Below are positions 1 through 7,100 of a DNA stretch of 10,070 bases, piece by piece (the stretch's first letter is position 1; the number at the start of each line of letters is the position of its first letter). Under the pieces are notes generated by a model. The model was not told where the DNA came from and did no database searches. It was given only the letters and a program-made list of their open reading frames with translations. The stretch lies in contig JAOUET010000058.1 in NCBI GenBank assembly GCA_029858605.1, positions 1 to 10,070 of the forward strand, given 5' to 3'. Position numbers and translations under genes: made by a program. Source of the stretch: Coriobacteriia bacterium. GTDB taxonomy: Bacteria; Actinomycetota; Coriobacteriia; Anaerosomatales; JAENZW01.

Positions 1-1137
1 AAGGCGGTCAAGAGCGTGCGACCAGACACCATGATCGCCGTCGGCGGGTGCATCGGACAGCGGGACGGACTGCGACTCCTTAGAGTGTTGCCGCACGTGG
101 ACGTCGTGTTCGGGACGCATAACATCTCACGGCTTCCCGAGCTCTTGACACGCGCGCTCACCCAGAACGCCCCCGTGGTGGAGGTGCTGGACTCCTCCGC
201 GAAATTCACGAGCGATCTGCCGAGCAGGCGCGAGCATTCCTGGCACGCATGGGTGCCCATAACCGTGGGCTGCGACAACCACTGCACGTACTGCATCGTG
301 CCCTACGTGCGCGGCCCGGAGCGAAGCCGACCAATCGACGACGTGGTTCGCGAGTGCGAGACGCTCGTTGCAGGAGGCGTGCTGGAGATCACTCTCCTCG
401 GCCAGAACGTCAACTCCTACGGCCGCGATCTGTACGGCGAGCCGCGCTTTTCGGAGATTCTTCGGCAAGTCGCACAGACGGGTCCCGCGAGAGTCCGCTT
501 CGCAACTTCTCACCCCAAGGACCTCTCCCAGGACACGATTGCCGTGATGGCGTCCATGACCGAGGTGTGCAAGGCACTCCACCTTCCCGTCCAGGCCGGC
601 TCAAACCGGATTCTGGAGGCCATGAACCGCCGCTACACACAAGCGGAGTACCTCGCGCTGGTATCCAGGCTATACGAGGCGATCCCGGGCCTGGCGCTCT
701 CAACCGACATAATCGTGGGCTTCCCGGGCGAGACCGAAGCCGACTTCCAGGAGACGCTTCGCGTGATTCGTGAGGCCCGCTACGACCAGGCCTTCACGTT
801 CATCTACTCTCCGAGAAAAGGCACCCCGGCCGCACGCATGGACGGACGAGTCCCACGCGAGGTGGTCCAGGAACGCTTCGATCGTTTGGTCTCGGAGGTC
901 CAGGCACAAGCGATCGCGAAGAACGAAGCGTTGATCGGAACAGTGCAGACCGTGCTCGTCGAGGGGCCGTCAAAGCGCGACGCAGCCGTCATCGCAGGTA
1001 GAACCGATGGCAACAAGGTCATTCATGCTCCGACCGAAGGAGATCGCGACGCACGCGACCTCGCCGGCGAGTTCGTCGATGTCGAGGTGCTCGAGGCGCA
1101 CACGTGGTTTCTGGCGGGGCGCATCGTCGACCGCTAG
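1..1137 (+). CDS. miaB: tRNA-2-methylthio-N6-dimethylallyladenosine synthase MiaB (5' end missing)
   Basis: Radical-SAM methylthiotransferase that converts i6A to ms2i6A at position 37 of tRNAs reading U-starting codons, acting after MiaA. The reading frame is open from base 1, so the first 60 or so residues lie outside the window; 378 codons remain. At fragment residue 17 the Cys of GGCIGQRDG is one of the three ligands of the auxiliary cluster in the N-terminal UPF0004 domain. The radical-SAM CxxxCxxC motif is at fragment Cys91, Cys95 and Cys98 (GCDNHCTYCIVPYVRGPERS), with the rest of the radical-SAM barrel to about residue 310. A TRAM RNA-binding domain covers about residues 315-378. The GPERSRP stretch and the pairing with miaA favour MiaB over its paralogue RimO or MtaB. 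A fused gene follows after 48 bp, so co-transcription is likely. In other actinobacteria recA/recX lie upstream of miaB, but that region is not visible here. Confidence 0.95.
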   Translation, partial: KAVKSVRPDTMIAVGGCIGQRDGLRLLRVLPHVDVVFGTHNISRLPELLTRALTQNAPVVEVLDSSAKFTSDLPSRREHSWHAWVPITVGCDNHCTYCIVPYVRGPERSRPIDDVVRECETLVAGGVLEITLLGQNVNSYGRDLYGEPRFSEILRQVAQTGPARVRFATSHPKDLSQDTIAVMASMTEVCKALHLPVQAGSNRILEAMNRRYTQAEYLALVSRLYEAIPGLALSTDIIVGFPGETEADFQETLRVIREARYDQAFTFIYSPRKGTPAARMDGRVPREVVQERFDRLVSEVQAQAIAKNEALIGTVQTVLVEGPSKRDAAVIAGRTDGNKVIHAPTEGDRDARDLAGEFVDVEVLEAHTWFLAGRIVDR

Positions 1138-1170
1138 CCACTCAGGGTATGTACCGAGGTGTGTCTGTTT

Positions 1171-1179
1171 AGGGAGGGG
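1171..1179 (+). promoter_or_regulatory. Ribosome binding site that decides the LigB-AMMECR1 start
   Basis: AGGGAGGGG lies 6 nt before the ATG at 1186. It lies downstream of the competing GTG at 1159, so it supports the shorter 453-residue product. No convincing promoter is visible in the 48 bp after miaB. Confidence 0.7.
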
Positions 1180-1185
1180 ATTACC

Positions 1186-2547
1186 ATGAGCGGCGTTTTC
1201 GGCGTCATCGCGCCACATCCGCCCATCATGGTGCCAGAGGTCGGGGGTAGAGACGCAGAAGTGACTTCCGCTTCGATGCGGGCACTTGCCGAAGCCGCCC
1301 GCATGCTCGAGCGCTTCGACCCCGACACCGTAGTCGTCATGTCTCCGCACAGCCCCGGGCTGGCTGATGCATTCGTGGTGGAAACCGCTTCTCGGCTCGC
1401 AGGTACGCTTGCGCAATTCCGCGCTCCTGAGGTCAGCTTGAGCTACGACGGCGATCCCGCTCTGGCCCAGCAGCTCTTGGCCCGACTCGACGAGCGTGGC
1501 GTCCCTGGACTCGATCGCGCGACGGTACCGACGCTTCGAAGCGGAGAGCTGGACCACGGAGTCCTGGTGCCGATGAGCTTCTTGGATCGAAGCGGTCGAT
1601 GGCCGGTGTTGGCGCTTTCTCTGTCGTATCTTCCTTACGACCAGCACCGCATTCTTGGCGAGGAACTCGCGGGGGCCGCCGCCGACCTGGGCCGACGAAT
1701 CGCCTTCGTGGCGAGTGGCGACTGCAGCCACCGACTAACGCGCGAAGCTCCCGCAGGGTACTCGCCACGCGGTCAGGAACTCGACTCCCAGCTCGTGAGC
1801 CTGATCGAGGCGTCAGACTTCGAGGGACTCGAGCGTCTGGATCCATCTCTCGTCGAAGCCGGCGGCGAGTGCGGGTTGCGCTCCTTCATCACCCTGGGCG
1901 GAGCCGCAAGACCGGCACACGCTCGCGTGTTGTCCTACGAAGGCCCCTGGGGCGTCGGCTATCTGACCGCACTCATCAACGAGGAGTTCGTCGCCTCCGA
2001 CACACCTGCTGCCGGCGACAAGGGGGGAGTGGCCGGTTCCCACGAACACCCGATCGTCATACTCGCGAGACGCGCGATCGAAGCATACGTCACGCGAGCG
2101 GAGGTCCTGGAGCCGGCCTCGCTCGATGACGAATCCCTGCCCGATCGTGCGGGTGCTTTCGTGAGCCTTCACCGGGGCAGGAACCTGCGCGGCTGCATCG
2201 GCACCATCTCTCCCACACGCGACACGCTGGAAGAAGAGGTCGTGCGTAATGCCATAGAGGCGGCCACCCACGATCCGCGCTTCCCGGAACTCGAATCGCC
2301 CGAACTCGTCGATCTCGATATCAAAGTCGACGTGTTGCACGCGCCCGAGGAATGCTCCTTCGAAGACCTCGAACCCTCGACATATGGGGTAATCGTGACC
2401 TGCGGGTGGAGGCGCGGCCTGTTGCTCCCGGATTTGGAGGGTGTCGACACGCCGCAGCAGCAGATTTCGATCGCGTGCAGGAAGGCCGGCATAGAAACGG
2501 GCGAGAAGGTCGCGCTTGAGCGCTTCAAAGTGGACCGGTATGCGTGA
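1186..2547 (+). CDS. LigB/Memo-like class III dioxygenase domain fused to AMMECR1 domain (AmmeMemoRadiSam protein A type)
   Basis: A 453-residue protein with two domains. The N-terminal part (about 1-275) looks like the class III extradiol dioxygenase LigB/Memo fold: APHPPIMVPEVG near the start, and histidines in the right kind of contexts at His11, His55 (MSPHSP), His124 (LDHGVLVP) and His182 (SGDCSH). These could form a metal site. The C-terminal part (about 286-453) is an AMMECR1 domain with the hallmark LRGCIGT at residues 334-340. No biochemical function is established for such fusions. The family is grouped with a radical-SAM protein in the AmmeMemoRadiSam set, but no such partner is in the window; the radical-SAM neighbour here is miaB. 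The ATG at 1186 was chosen over an in-frame GTG at 1159 because AGGGAGGGG (1171-1179) sits 6 nt before it and because the MSGVFGVIAPHPP start fits the family. The 3' end overlaps miaA by 8 bp. In other actinobacteria I recall a LigB-like gene without AMMECR1 at this position. Confidence 0.85.
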   Translation: MSGVFGVIAPHPPIMVPEVGGRDAEVTSASMRALAEAARMLERFDPDTVVVMSPHSPGLADAFVVETASRLAGTLAQFRAPEVSLSYDGDPALAQQLLARLDERGVPGLDRATVPTLRSGELDHGVLVPMSFLDRSGRWPVLALSLSYLPYDQHRILGEELAGAAADLGRRIAFVASGDCSHRLTREAPAGYSPRGQELDSQLVSLIEASDFEGLERLDPSLVEAGGECGLRSFITLGGAARPAHARVLSYEGPWGVGYLTALINEEFVASDTPAAGDKGGVAGSHEHPIVILARRAIEAYVTRAEVLEPASLDDESLPDRAGAFVSLHRGRNLRGCIGTISPTRDTLEEEVVRNAIEAATHDPRFPELESPELVDLDIKVDVLHAPEECSFEDLEPSTYGVIVTCGWRRGLLLPDLEGVDTPQQQISIACRKAGIETGEKVALERFKVDRYA

Positions 2548-3547
2548 GGTCGTACCTCAGACGCCCCGCGTTATCGCAGTCGTCGGACCGACAGCGACAG
2601 GGAAGACACGACTTGCCGAGGACCTTGCCATCGGACTTCGCGGCGAGGTCGTCACCGCGGACGCGATGCAGGTCTATCGCGGAATGGACGTGGGTACCGC
2701 GAAGATACCCGTGTCGAAACGTCGTGTGAATCATTGGTGCATCGACGAGGTCGAACCAGGCGAGCCGTTCTCAGCGGCGCTATACCAGAAGCTTTCACGA
2801 GGAGTCATCGACGACCTTCTGGCAGCCGGGAAGACACCGGTGGTCGCCGGCGGCACTGGCCTCTACGTACGCGCGGCGCTCGACGACATGCGCTTTCCGG
2901 GCGGGGAGAAGACCTCTCAGACCAGAGCCCGCCTCGAAGATCTGGCGCAACGTCTCGGCTCTGAGGCCATGCACGACCGCTTGCGCGAGGTCGATCCGGC
3001 TGCCGCCGATCTCATACACCCGAACAACGTGCGTCGCACCATACGTGCGCTGGAGATGGCCGAACAGGGCGTTCTCTACTCCGAGCAGGCTGGGGGGTTC
3101 CGCGAGCGCAAGCCTTTCTACGACGCCCAGTTCATCGGCCTTGCGGCAACACGCGAATCCCTCTACGAACGCATCGATGAGAGGGTCGACGCGATGCTCG
3201 CAGCCGGGCTTCTCGCCGAAGTCGAGGCGCTGCTTGCATCCGGCTTCCGCGACGCGCTCACGGCAACCCAGGCGATCGGCTACAAGGAATTCGTCTCGGT
3301 CATCGAAGGAGGCGCGAACCTGCAGGAAGCCGCTGGCGCGGTGAAGCAGGCCACCAGACGCTACGCCAAGCGACAGCTCACTTGGTTTCGCGCGGACCCG
3401 CGCGTGCGCTGGATAGACGTCACCGACCTGACACCGGAGCAGGCCGCCTCAGCAGCATTCGACCTGCTATCATCGGGCAGACCCGCGGGGTACCCGGAGG
3501 GAATCGAGGATGCCACACCTCGACTTGCCCCCGATGTCGCGGACTAG
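2540..3547 (+). CDS. miaA: tRNA dimethylallyltransferase MiaA
   Basis: Transfers a dimethylallyl group from DMAPP to N6 of A37 in tRNAs reading UNN codons, giving i6A, the substrate of MiaB. The 335-residue protein has the P-loop GPTATGKT (16-23), the DAMQVYRGMDVGTAKI segment with catalytic-type Asp41, GGTGLYVRAAL, the RRTIRALEM segment, GLAATRESLYERIDERVDAML, and the C-terminal ATRRYAKRQLTWFR. Family members are usually about 300-316 residues. The extra length is a C-terminal tail of about 25 residues, rich in Gly, Pro and Asp, which I do not recognise. The ATG at 2540 overlaps the upstream stop (TGA 2545-2547), suggesting translational coupling, and places the P-loop about 15 residues in as usual. 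An in-frame TTG at 2516 with GAGAAGG (2503-2509) upstream is a less likely alternative start. Confidence 0.96.
   Translation: MREVVPQTPRVIAVVGPTATGKTRLAEDLAIGLRGEVVTADAMQVYRGMDVGTAKIPVSKRRVNHWCIDEVEPGEPFSAALYQKLSRGVIDDLLAAGKTPVVAGGTGLYVRAALDDMRFPGGEKTSQTRARLEDLAQRLGSEAMHDRLREVDPAAADLIHPNNVRRTIRALEMAEQGVLYSEQAGGFRERKPFYDAQFIGLAATRESLYERIDERVDAMLAAGLLAEVEALLASGFRDALTATQAIGYKEFVSVIEGGANLQEAAGAVKQATRRYAKRQLTWFRADPRVRWIDVTDLTPEQAASAAFDLLSSGRPAGYPEGIEDATPRLAPDVAD
3465..3473 (+). promoter_or_regulatory. Possible extended -10 promoter for dapF inside the miaA 3' end
   Basis: TGCTATCAT reads as an extended -10 (TGn-TATCAT). It lies within the last 30 codons of miaA, about 90 bp before the dapF start. 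No good -35 hexamer is present at the expected distance, so only the extended -10 supports it. A similar word, TGCTACCAT, occurs before dapL at 4494. Confidence 0.25.
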
Positions 3548-3554
3548 AAGGAGG
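3548..3554 (+). promoter_or_regulatory. dapF ribosome binding site
   Basis: AAGGAGG directly follows the miaA stop codon and is 10 nt before the ATG at 3565. It rules out the much longer in-frame reading that begins inside miaA. Confidence 0.8.
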
Positions 3555-3564
3555 CTTTACGGGG

Positions 3565-4443
3565 ATGGATGTCAAGTTCGCCAAGATGCACGGCCTCGGC
3601 AACGATTTCGTGGTCATCGAGGATCTTGCCGAAGAGATCGATCTGTCTGAGGACGCCGTGCGCTGGTTCTGCGACAGGCGCTTCGGCATCGGCGCCGACG
3701 GCCTCATTCTCGTCCGTCCCGCCACGACTGCCACGGCCGACTTCTTCATGCAGTACTACAACGCCGACGGCTCCCAAGCCGAGATGTGCGGCAACGGGAT
3801 CCGTTGCCTTGCGAAGTTCGTCGTCGACGGGGGTCTCGTCGAGGCGATGACCGAGTCCATCGAGGTCGACACCCTCGGCGGTACCAGGCGAATCACCTTC
3901 ACCCGCGATCGAGAGAGCCGGCTGGACACGGCCACGGTGGACATGGGCGAACCGATTCTGGACGCCGCTGCGATCCCAACCACGTTCTCCGGGGCACAGG
4001 TGTTCGAATGTCCGGTCGAGACACCTCACGGCACCTATCGCGTCACGGCTATCTCGATGGGCAACCCCCACGCGGTCGTGTTCGTCGACGACGTGGACGA
4101 GGCTCCGGTCGACACGGTCGGCCCGGCCATCGAGTCGCACGAGGCGTTTCCAAACAAGACGAACGTCGAGTTCGTCCAGCACGTGGTCGACGAGCTCCTC
4201 GCGGTGCGCGTGTGGGAGAGGGGCGTGGGCGAGACGCTTGCCTGTGGCACCGGCGCGTGTGCCAGCTTGGTAGCCGCATCGCTCGCCTGTCTGGTCGGGA
4301 GGACGGCCACGATCCGGCTTCCCGGAGGGGACCTCTTCGTTCGCTGGCATGAGGACGGGCACGTCTACATGACCGGTTCGGCGACCAACGTCTTTGCTGG
4401 AACACTCACGATACTTGAAGAAGAAGACGGAGAGCCGGTCTAG
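3565..4443 (+). CDS. dapF: Diaminopimelate epimerase DapF
   Basis: PLP-independent epimerase converting LL-diaminopimelate to meso-diaminopimelate in the cytoplasm, for lysine and peptidoglycan. The 292-residue product has the N-terminal KMHGLGNDF signature and both catalytic cysteines: Cys75 in MCGNGIRC and Cys227 in ACGTGACAS. These correspond to the Cys73 and Cys217 pair of other DapF proteins. Further family features are the GNPHAVVF segment and the C-terminal MTGSATNVF. Length is normal for the family. The start at 3565 is set by AAGGAGG at 3548-3554 and by the MDVKFAKMHGLGNDF beginning. It follows miaA by 17 bp and precedes dapL, whose product LL-DAP is its substrate. Confidence 0.97.
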   Translation: MDVKFAKMHGLGNDFVVIEDLAEEIDLSEDAVRWFCDRRFGIGADGLILVRPATTATADFFMQYYNADGSQAEMCGNGIRCLAKFVVDGGLVEAMTESIEVDTLGGTRRITFTRDRESRLDTATVDMGEPILDAAAIPTTFSGAQVFECPVETPHGTYRVTAISMGNPHAVVFVDDVDEAPVDTVGPAIESHEAFPNKTNVEFVQHVVDELLAVRVWERGVGETLACGTGACASLVAASLACLVGRTATIRLPGGDLFVRWHEDGHVYMTGSATNVFAGTLTILEEEDGEPV

Positions 4444-4493
4444 GCGATGCGACGGAACGCGCTGGAAGACCAGCGAGAGACCGCTCCCGCGTC

Positions 4494-4502
4494 TGCTACC
4501 AT
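4494..4502 (+). promoter_or_regulatory. Possible extended -10 promoter for dapL
   Basis: TGCTACCAT (TGn-TACCAT) is in the 131 bp between dapF and the dapL start and resembles the word at 3465-3473. There is no recognisable -35. A start site about 7 bp downstream would fall at 4509-4510, almost exactly on an ATG at 4510. Confidence 0.3.
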
Positions 4503-4509
4503 GTTCCGA

Positions 4510-4578
4510 ATGAGCACGCCGCCCGGTACAGGACCCGACAGTCTCGTATGCGCCAGGAAAGGGATGTTCGCACCGTGA
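4510..4578 (+). CDS. Possible 22-codon leader peptide coupled to dapL
   Basis: A short reading frame starting MSTPPGTGP whose stop TGA (4576-4578) overlaps the dapL GTG start (4575-4577) as GTGA. It has no Shine-Dalgarno sequence. Its ATG would be at or next to the transcription start predicted from the extended -10 at 4494-4502, so it could only be translated as a leaderless message, which is common in actinobacteria. An in-frame ATG at 4501 would lie inside the -10. The peptide has a single Lys and no obvious attenuator codon run. It may be chance. Confidence 0.2.
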   Translation: MSTPPGTGPDSLVCARKGMFAP

Positions 4579-5732
4579 GGACCGCACAACGCATGGCCAA
4601 CCTGCCCCCGTACCTCTTTGCGGAAATCGACCGCAAGAAGGAAGCCAAGGTGGCCCAGGGTATCGACGTCATATCTCTCGGCATCGGAGACCCCGACCAG
4701 CCGACACCCGACCACATCGTTGACGCCATGGCGAAGGCCATCCGCAATCCCGCAAACCACCGATATCCCAGCTATCCCGGTGCGAAGCGATACCGCGAAG
4801 CGTGCGCGCAATGGATGCAGAATCGCTTCGGCGTAGATGTTGACGCGGACACTGAGGTTCTCGCTCTGATAGGGTCGAAGGAGGGCATCGCGCACTTGTT
4901 CCCGGCGTTCGTGGACGTGGGCGACTACACGCTCGTGCCGGGATGCGGATACCCCGTGTATCACACCGGCGGCATCCTTGTCGGTGGGATATCGCATTTC
5001 ATGCCCATGACCGAGCAGAACGACTTCCTCGCCGACTTCGAAAGCACCCCCGAAGATGTCCTTGCCAGGGCAAAGATGATGTTCATCTCCTACCCGAACA
5101 ACCCTACCTCGGCTATCGCGACGACGGACTACTTCGAGAGCGCCATCGCCTTCGCACGCGAACACGACCTGCTGCTTATCCACGACAACGCGTACTCGGA
5201 GATCGGCTTCGACGGATACAGGCCGCCGAGCATCCTCGAGCTCCCCGGCGCCAGGGACGTCGCCATCGAACTCTTCAGCTGCTCGAAGGCGTACAACATG
5301 ACCGGCTGGCGCGTCGCGTTCGCCACGGGAAACGCCGACGCGATCAAGGCCCTGGCCACGGTGAAGTCGAACATCGACTCGGGCATATTCACCGCCGTTC
5401 AGGACGCCGCCATCGAGGCCATGCTCGGTCCGCAGGACGTGGTGGCAGGAATCTCTGATATCTACCAGCGCCGTCGCGACCTTGTCATCGACGCGCTCGA
5501 TGCCATTGGCATGAAGGCCCGCAAGCCCAAGGGCACGATCTACGTTTGGGCCCACGTCCCGGAGGGCTATGACTCCGCCGGCTTCGCGACGAAGGTGCTC
5601 GAAGAGGCCAATGTCATAGTGGCCCCCGGCAATGCCTACGGTCCCAGCGGCGAGGGCTACATCCGCATCTCGCTGGCGACGCCGGACGACAGGCTCGCCG
5701 AGGCTATCGAGCGTATCAAGAACACCCTATAG
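4575..5732 (+). CDS. dapL: LL-diaminopimelate aminotransferase (class I/II PLP aminotransferase)
   Basis: Fold-type I PLP enzyme, most likely making LL-diaminopimelate directly from tetrahydrodipicolinate and glutamate, bypassing the succinylase or acetylase branches. The start MRTAQRMANLPPYLFAEIDR is typical of DapL. SLGIGDPDQPTPDHIVDAM, the NHRYPSYPGAKRYREA segment, PGCGYPVYHTGG, the SYPNNPTSA segment, and FSCSKAYNMTGWRVAF with the Schiff-base Lys at residue 238 complete the family pattern. Length is 385 residues, normal for the family. I prefer the GTG at 4575, which begins exactly where DapL proteins begin and follows AGGAAAGGG (4555-4563). An ATG at 4548 would add 9 residues but has no ribosome binding site. 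Location beside dapF supports DapL over a generic aspartate aminotransferase. hflX follows after 12 bp. Confidence 0.88.
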   Translation: MRTAQRMANLPPYLFAEIDRKKEAKVAQGIDVISLGIGDPDQPTPDHIVDAMAKAIRNPANHRYPSYPGAKRYREACAQWMQNRFGVDVDADTEVLALIGSKEGIAHLFPAFVDVGDYTLVPGCGYPVYHTGGILVGGISHFMPMTEQNDFLADFESTPEDVLARAKMMFISYPNNPTSAIATTDYFESAIAFAREHDLLLIHDNAYSEIGFDGYRPPSILELPGARDVAIELFSCSKAYNMTGWRVAFATGNADAIKALATVKSNIDSGIFTAVQDAAIEAMLGPQDVVAGISDIYQRRRDLVIDALDAIGMKARKPKGTIYVWAHVPEGYDSAGFATKVLEEANVIVAPGNAYGPSGEGYIRISLATPDDRLAEAIERIKNTL

Positions 5733-5736
5733 GAGA
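5731..5736 (+). promoter_or_regulatory. hflX ribosome binding site
   Basis: AGGAGA overlaps the dapL stop codon (TAG 5730-5732) and lies 8 nt before the GTG at 5745, supporting this GTG start and co-translation of hflX with dapL. Confidence 0.65.
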
Positions 5737-5744
5737 CTTCAGCC

Positions 5745-7073
5745 GTGTGTGCGCGCGAGCGCAACTATCCCAGCACAGCCGAAGAGATCGCCAATCGTCG
5801 CGACCGGGCGGTTCTCGTCGGAGTGGATCGTGCGTCCGCTCAGTGGCCGATAGAGGAGTCGATGGCCGAACTCGAGCGCCTGGCTCATACGGCCGGTGCC
5901 GAAGTAGTCGACACACTGACACAGCGTCTCGACAAACCCAATCCTCGCACGTTCATCGGGGCCGGCAAGGCCGAGGAAGTCGCCCACATCGCCCGGGACT
6001 CAGGCGCAAACGTCGTGATCATCGACGACGACCTGACACCGACTCAGCAGGCCAATCTGGAAGACATCATCCCGGACACCAAGGTTCTGGACCGCACCCA
6101 GCTCATTCTGGACATCTTCGCCCTCCACGCGGCAAGCCGGGAAGGCAAACTCCAAGTCGAGCTCGCTCAGCTTGAATACATGCTCCCGCGCCTTCGAGGG
6201 ATGTGGGGTCACCTCGTCCGGGAGCGTCTCGGCGGCGGCAGGGGAGCGCGCTTCGGCGCAGGCGAGTCACAGCTGGAAACCGACCGACGACTGGCCCGGA
6301 AGCGCATCCGCGATCTCAAGCGGGACCTCGCCTCCGTCGCGCGCGAGCGAGAACTACAACGCAAGCAGCGTGCGCGAAGCGGTCTCTTCCGCGTTTCACT
6401 AGTCGGCTACACGAATGCGGGCAAATCCACGCTGCTCAACGCACTCACTGCGGCTCAAGTGCTATCGGCGGACATGCTGTTCGCAACGCTCGACTCCACT
6501 ACCCGTCGTCTGGCCCTTCCGGAGGGCCGGGGGGTCACGCTGACCGACACGGTGGGGTTCATCCACAAGCTGCCCCACGGTCTCGTGGAAGCCTTCAAGT
6601 CCACACTCGACGAGGTATCCGCGTCGGACCTGCTGCTCCATGTGACCGACGCTTCGGCATCGCATCGAGATGCACAGATGCAGGCAGTTCGCGAGGTGCT
6701 GCACGAGATCGACGCGCATCGCACTCGCCAGTTGGTCGTCTTCAACAAACTCGACCTGATCGGTCAGGAGGAACGAGCGCTGCTCGCTCGCAGACATCCG
6801 GCTGCGGTACTCGTTTCCGCCCAGACAGGGGAGGGCATCGACTCGCTTCTCCGCAGGGTCGCCGAAGAGGCGGCCCGCGACAGCGTGACTCTCACGGTGC
6901 TGGTGCCGTACACGCGAGGCGAGATCGTGAAGCTCGCACACGAGCGGGCGCAGGTACTGTCCGAAACCCACACGCCTCACGGAACCCGGATGATGCTGCG
7001 AGCTCCCACAGAAATCGCCGATACTTTCGACGATTTCGCGCTGTCTGAAGAGGGATCAGCGGTAGACGAATAG
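5745..7073 (+). CDS. hflX: Ribosome-associated GTPase HflX
   Basis: GTPase that binds the large ribosomal subunit and splits stalled or stress-arrested ribosomes. The 442-residue protein has the HflX N-terminal domain (TFIGAGKAEEV, LTPTQQANLEDI, VLDRTQLILDIFALHA), then the coiled helical linker with RGARFGAGESQLETDRR, then the G domain. G1 is GYTNAGKST at 221-229, G3 is DTVGF at 268-272, G4 is NKLD at 334-337, and a G5-like SAQTGEG follows. Length and order are normal for the family. It starts with GTG behind AGGAGA, 12 bp after dapL, and is the last gene of the plus-strand block. It converges with lexA, with 27 bp between the two stop codons and no clear intrinsic terminator. The miaA-hflX association is widespread, also in Gram-negatives. 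Confidence 0.96.
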   Translation: MCARERNYPSTAEEIANRRDRAVLVGVDRASAQWPIEESMAELERLAHTAGAEVVDTLTQRLDKPNPRTFIGAGKAEEVAHIARDSGANVVIIDDDLTPTQQANLEDIIPDTKVLDRTQLILDIFALHAASREGKLQVELAQLEYMLPRLRGMWGHLVRERLGGGRGARFGAGESQLETDRRLARKRIRDLKRDLASVARERELQRKQRARSGLFRVSLVGYTNAGKSTLLNALTAAQVLSADMLFATLDSTTRRLALPEGRGVTLTDTVGFIHKLPHGLVEAFKSTLDEVSASDLLLHVTDASASHRDAQMQAVREVLHEIDAHRTRQLVVFNKLDLIGQEERALLARRHPAAVLVSAQTGEGIDSLLRRVAEEAARDSVTLTVLVPYTRGEIVKLAHERAQVLSETHTPHGTRMMLRAPTEIADTFDDFALSEEGSAVDE

Positions 7074-7100
7074 AGTCCGGGCGAAAGGCAAGGCGTTCGG

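Noticed and set aside
970..1731. Minus-strand open frame (253 codons) across the miaB end and the LigB domain
   Set aside because: It crosses two well-supported plus-strand genes, has no domain signal and no ribosome binding site of note.
3544..4587. Long minus-strand open frame (347 codons) opposite dapF
   Set aside because: dapF has both catalytic Cys motifs and a good ribosome binding site on the plus strand. The antisense product is low-complexity, His/Arg/Gly-rich and unlike any family I know.
4440..5555. Long minus-strand open frame (371 codons) opposite dapL
   Set aside because: It mirrors a well-supported dapL in GC-rich DNA and shows no recognisable domain. Such antisense frames are expected from third-position GC bias.
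6203..7048. Overlapping plus-strand frame (281 codons) inside hflX
   Set aside because: It is Arg/Ser-rich without domains and in a different frame from hflX, whose G motifs are intact throughout.
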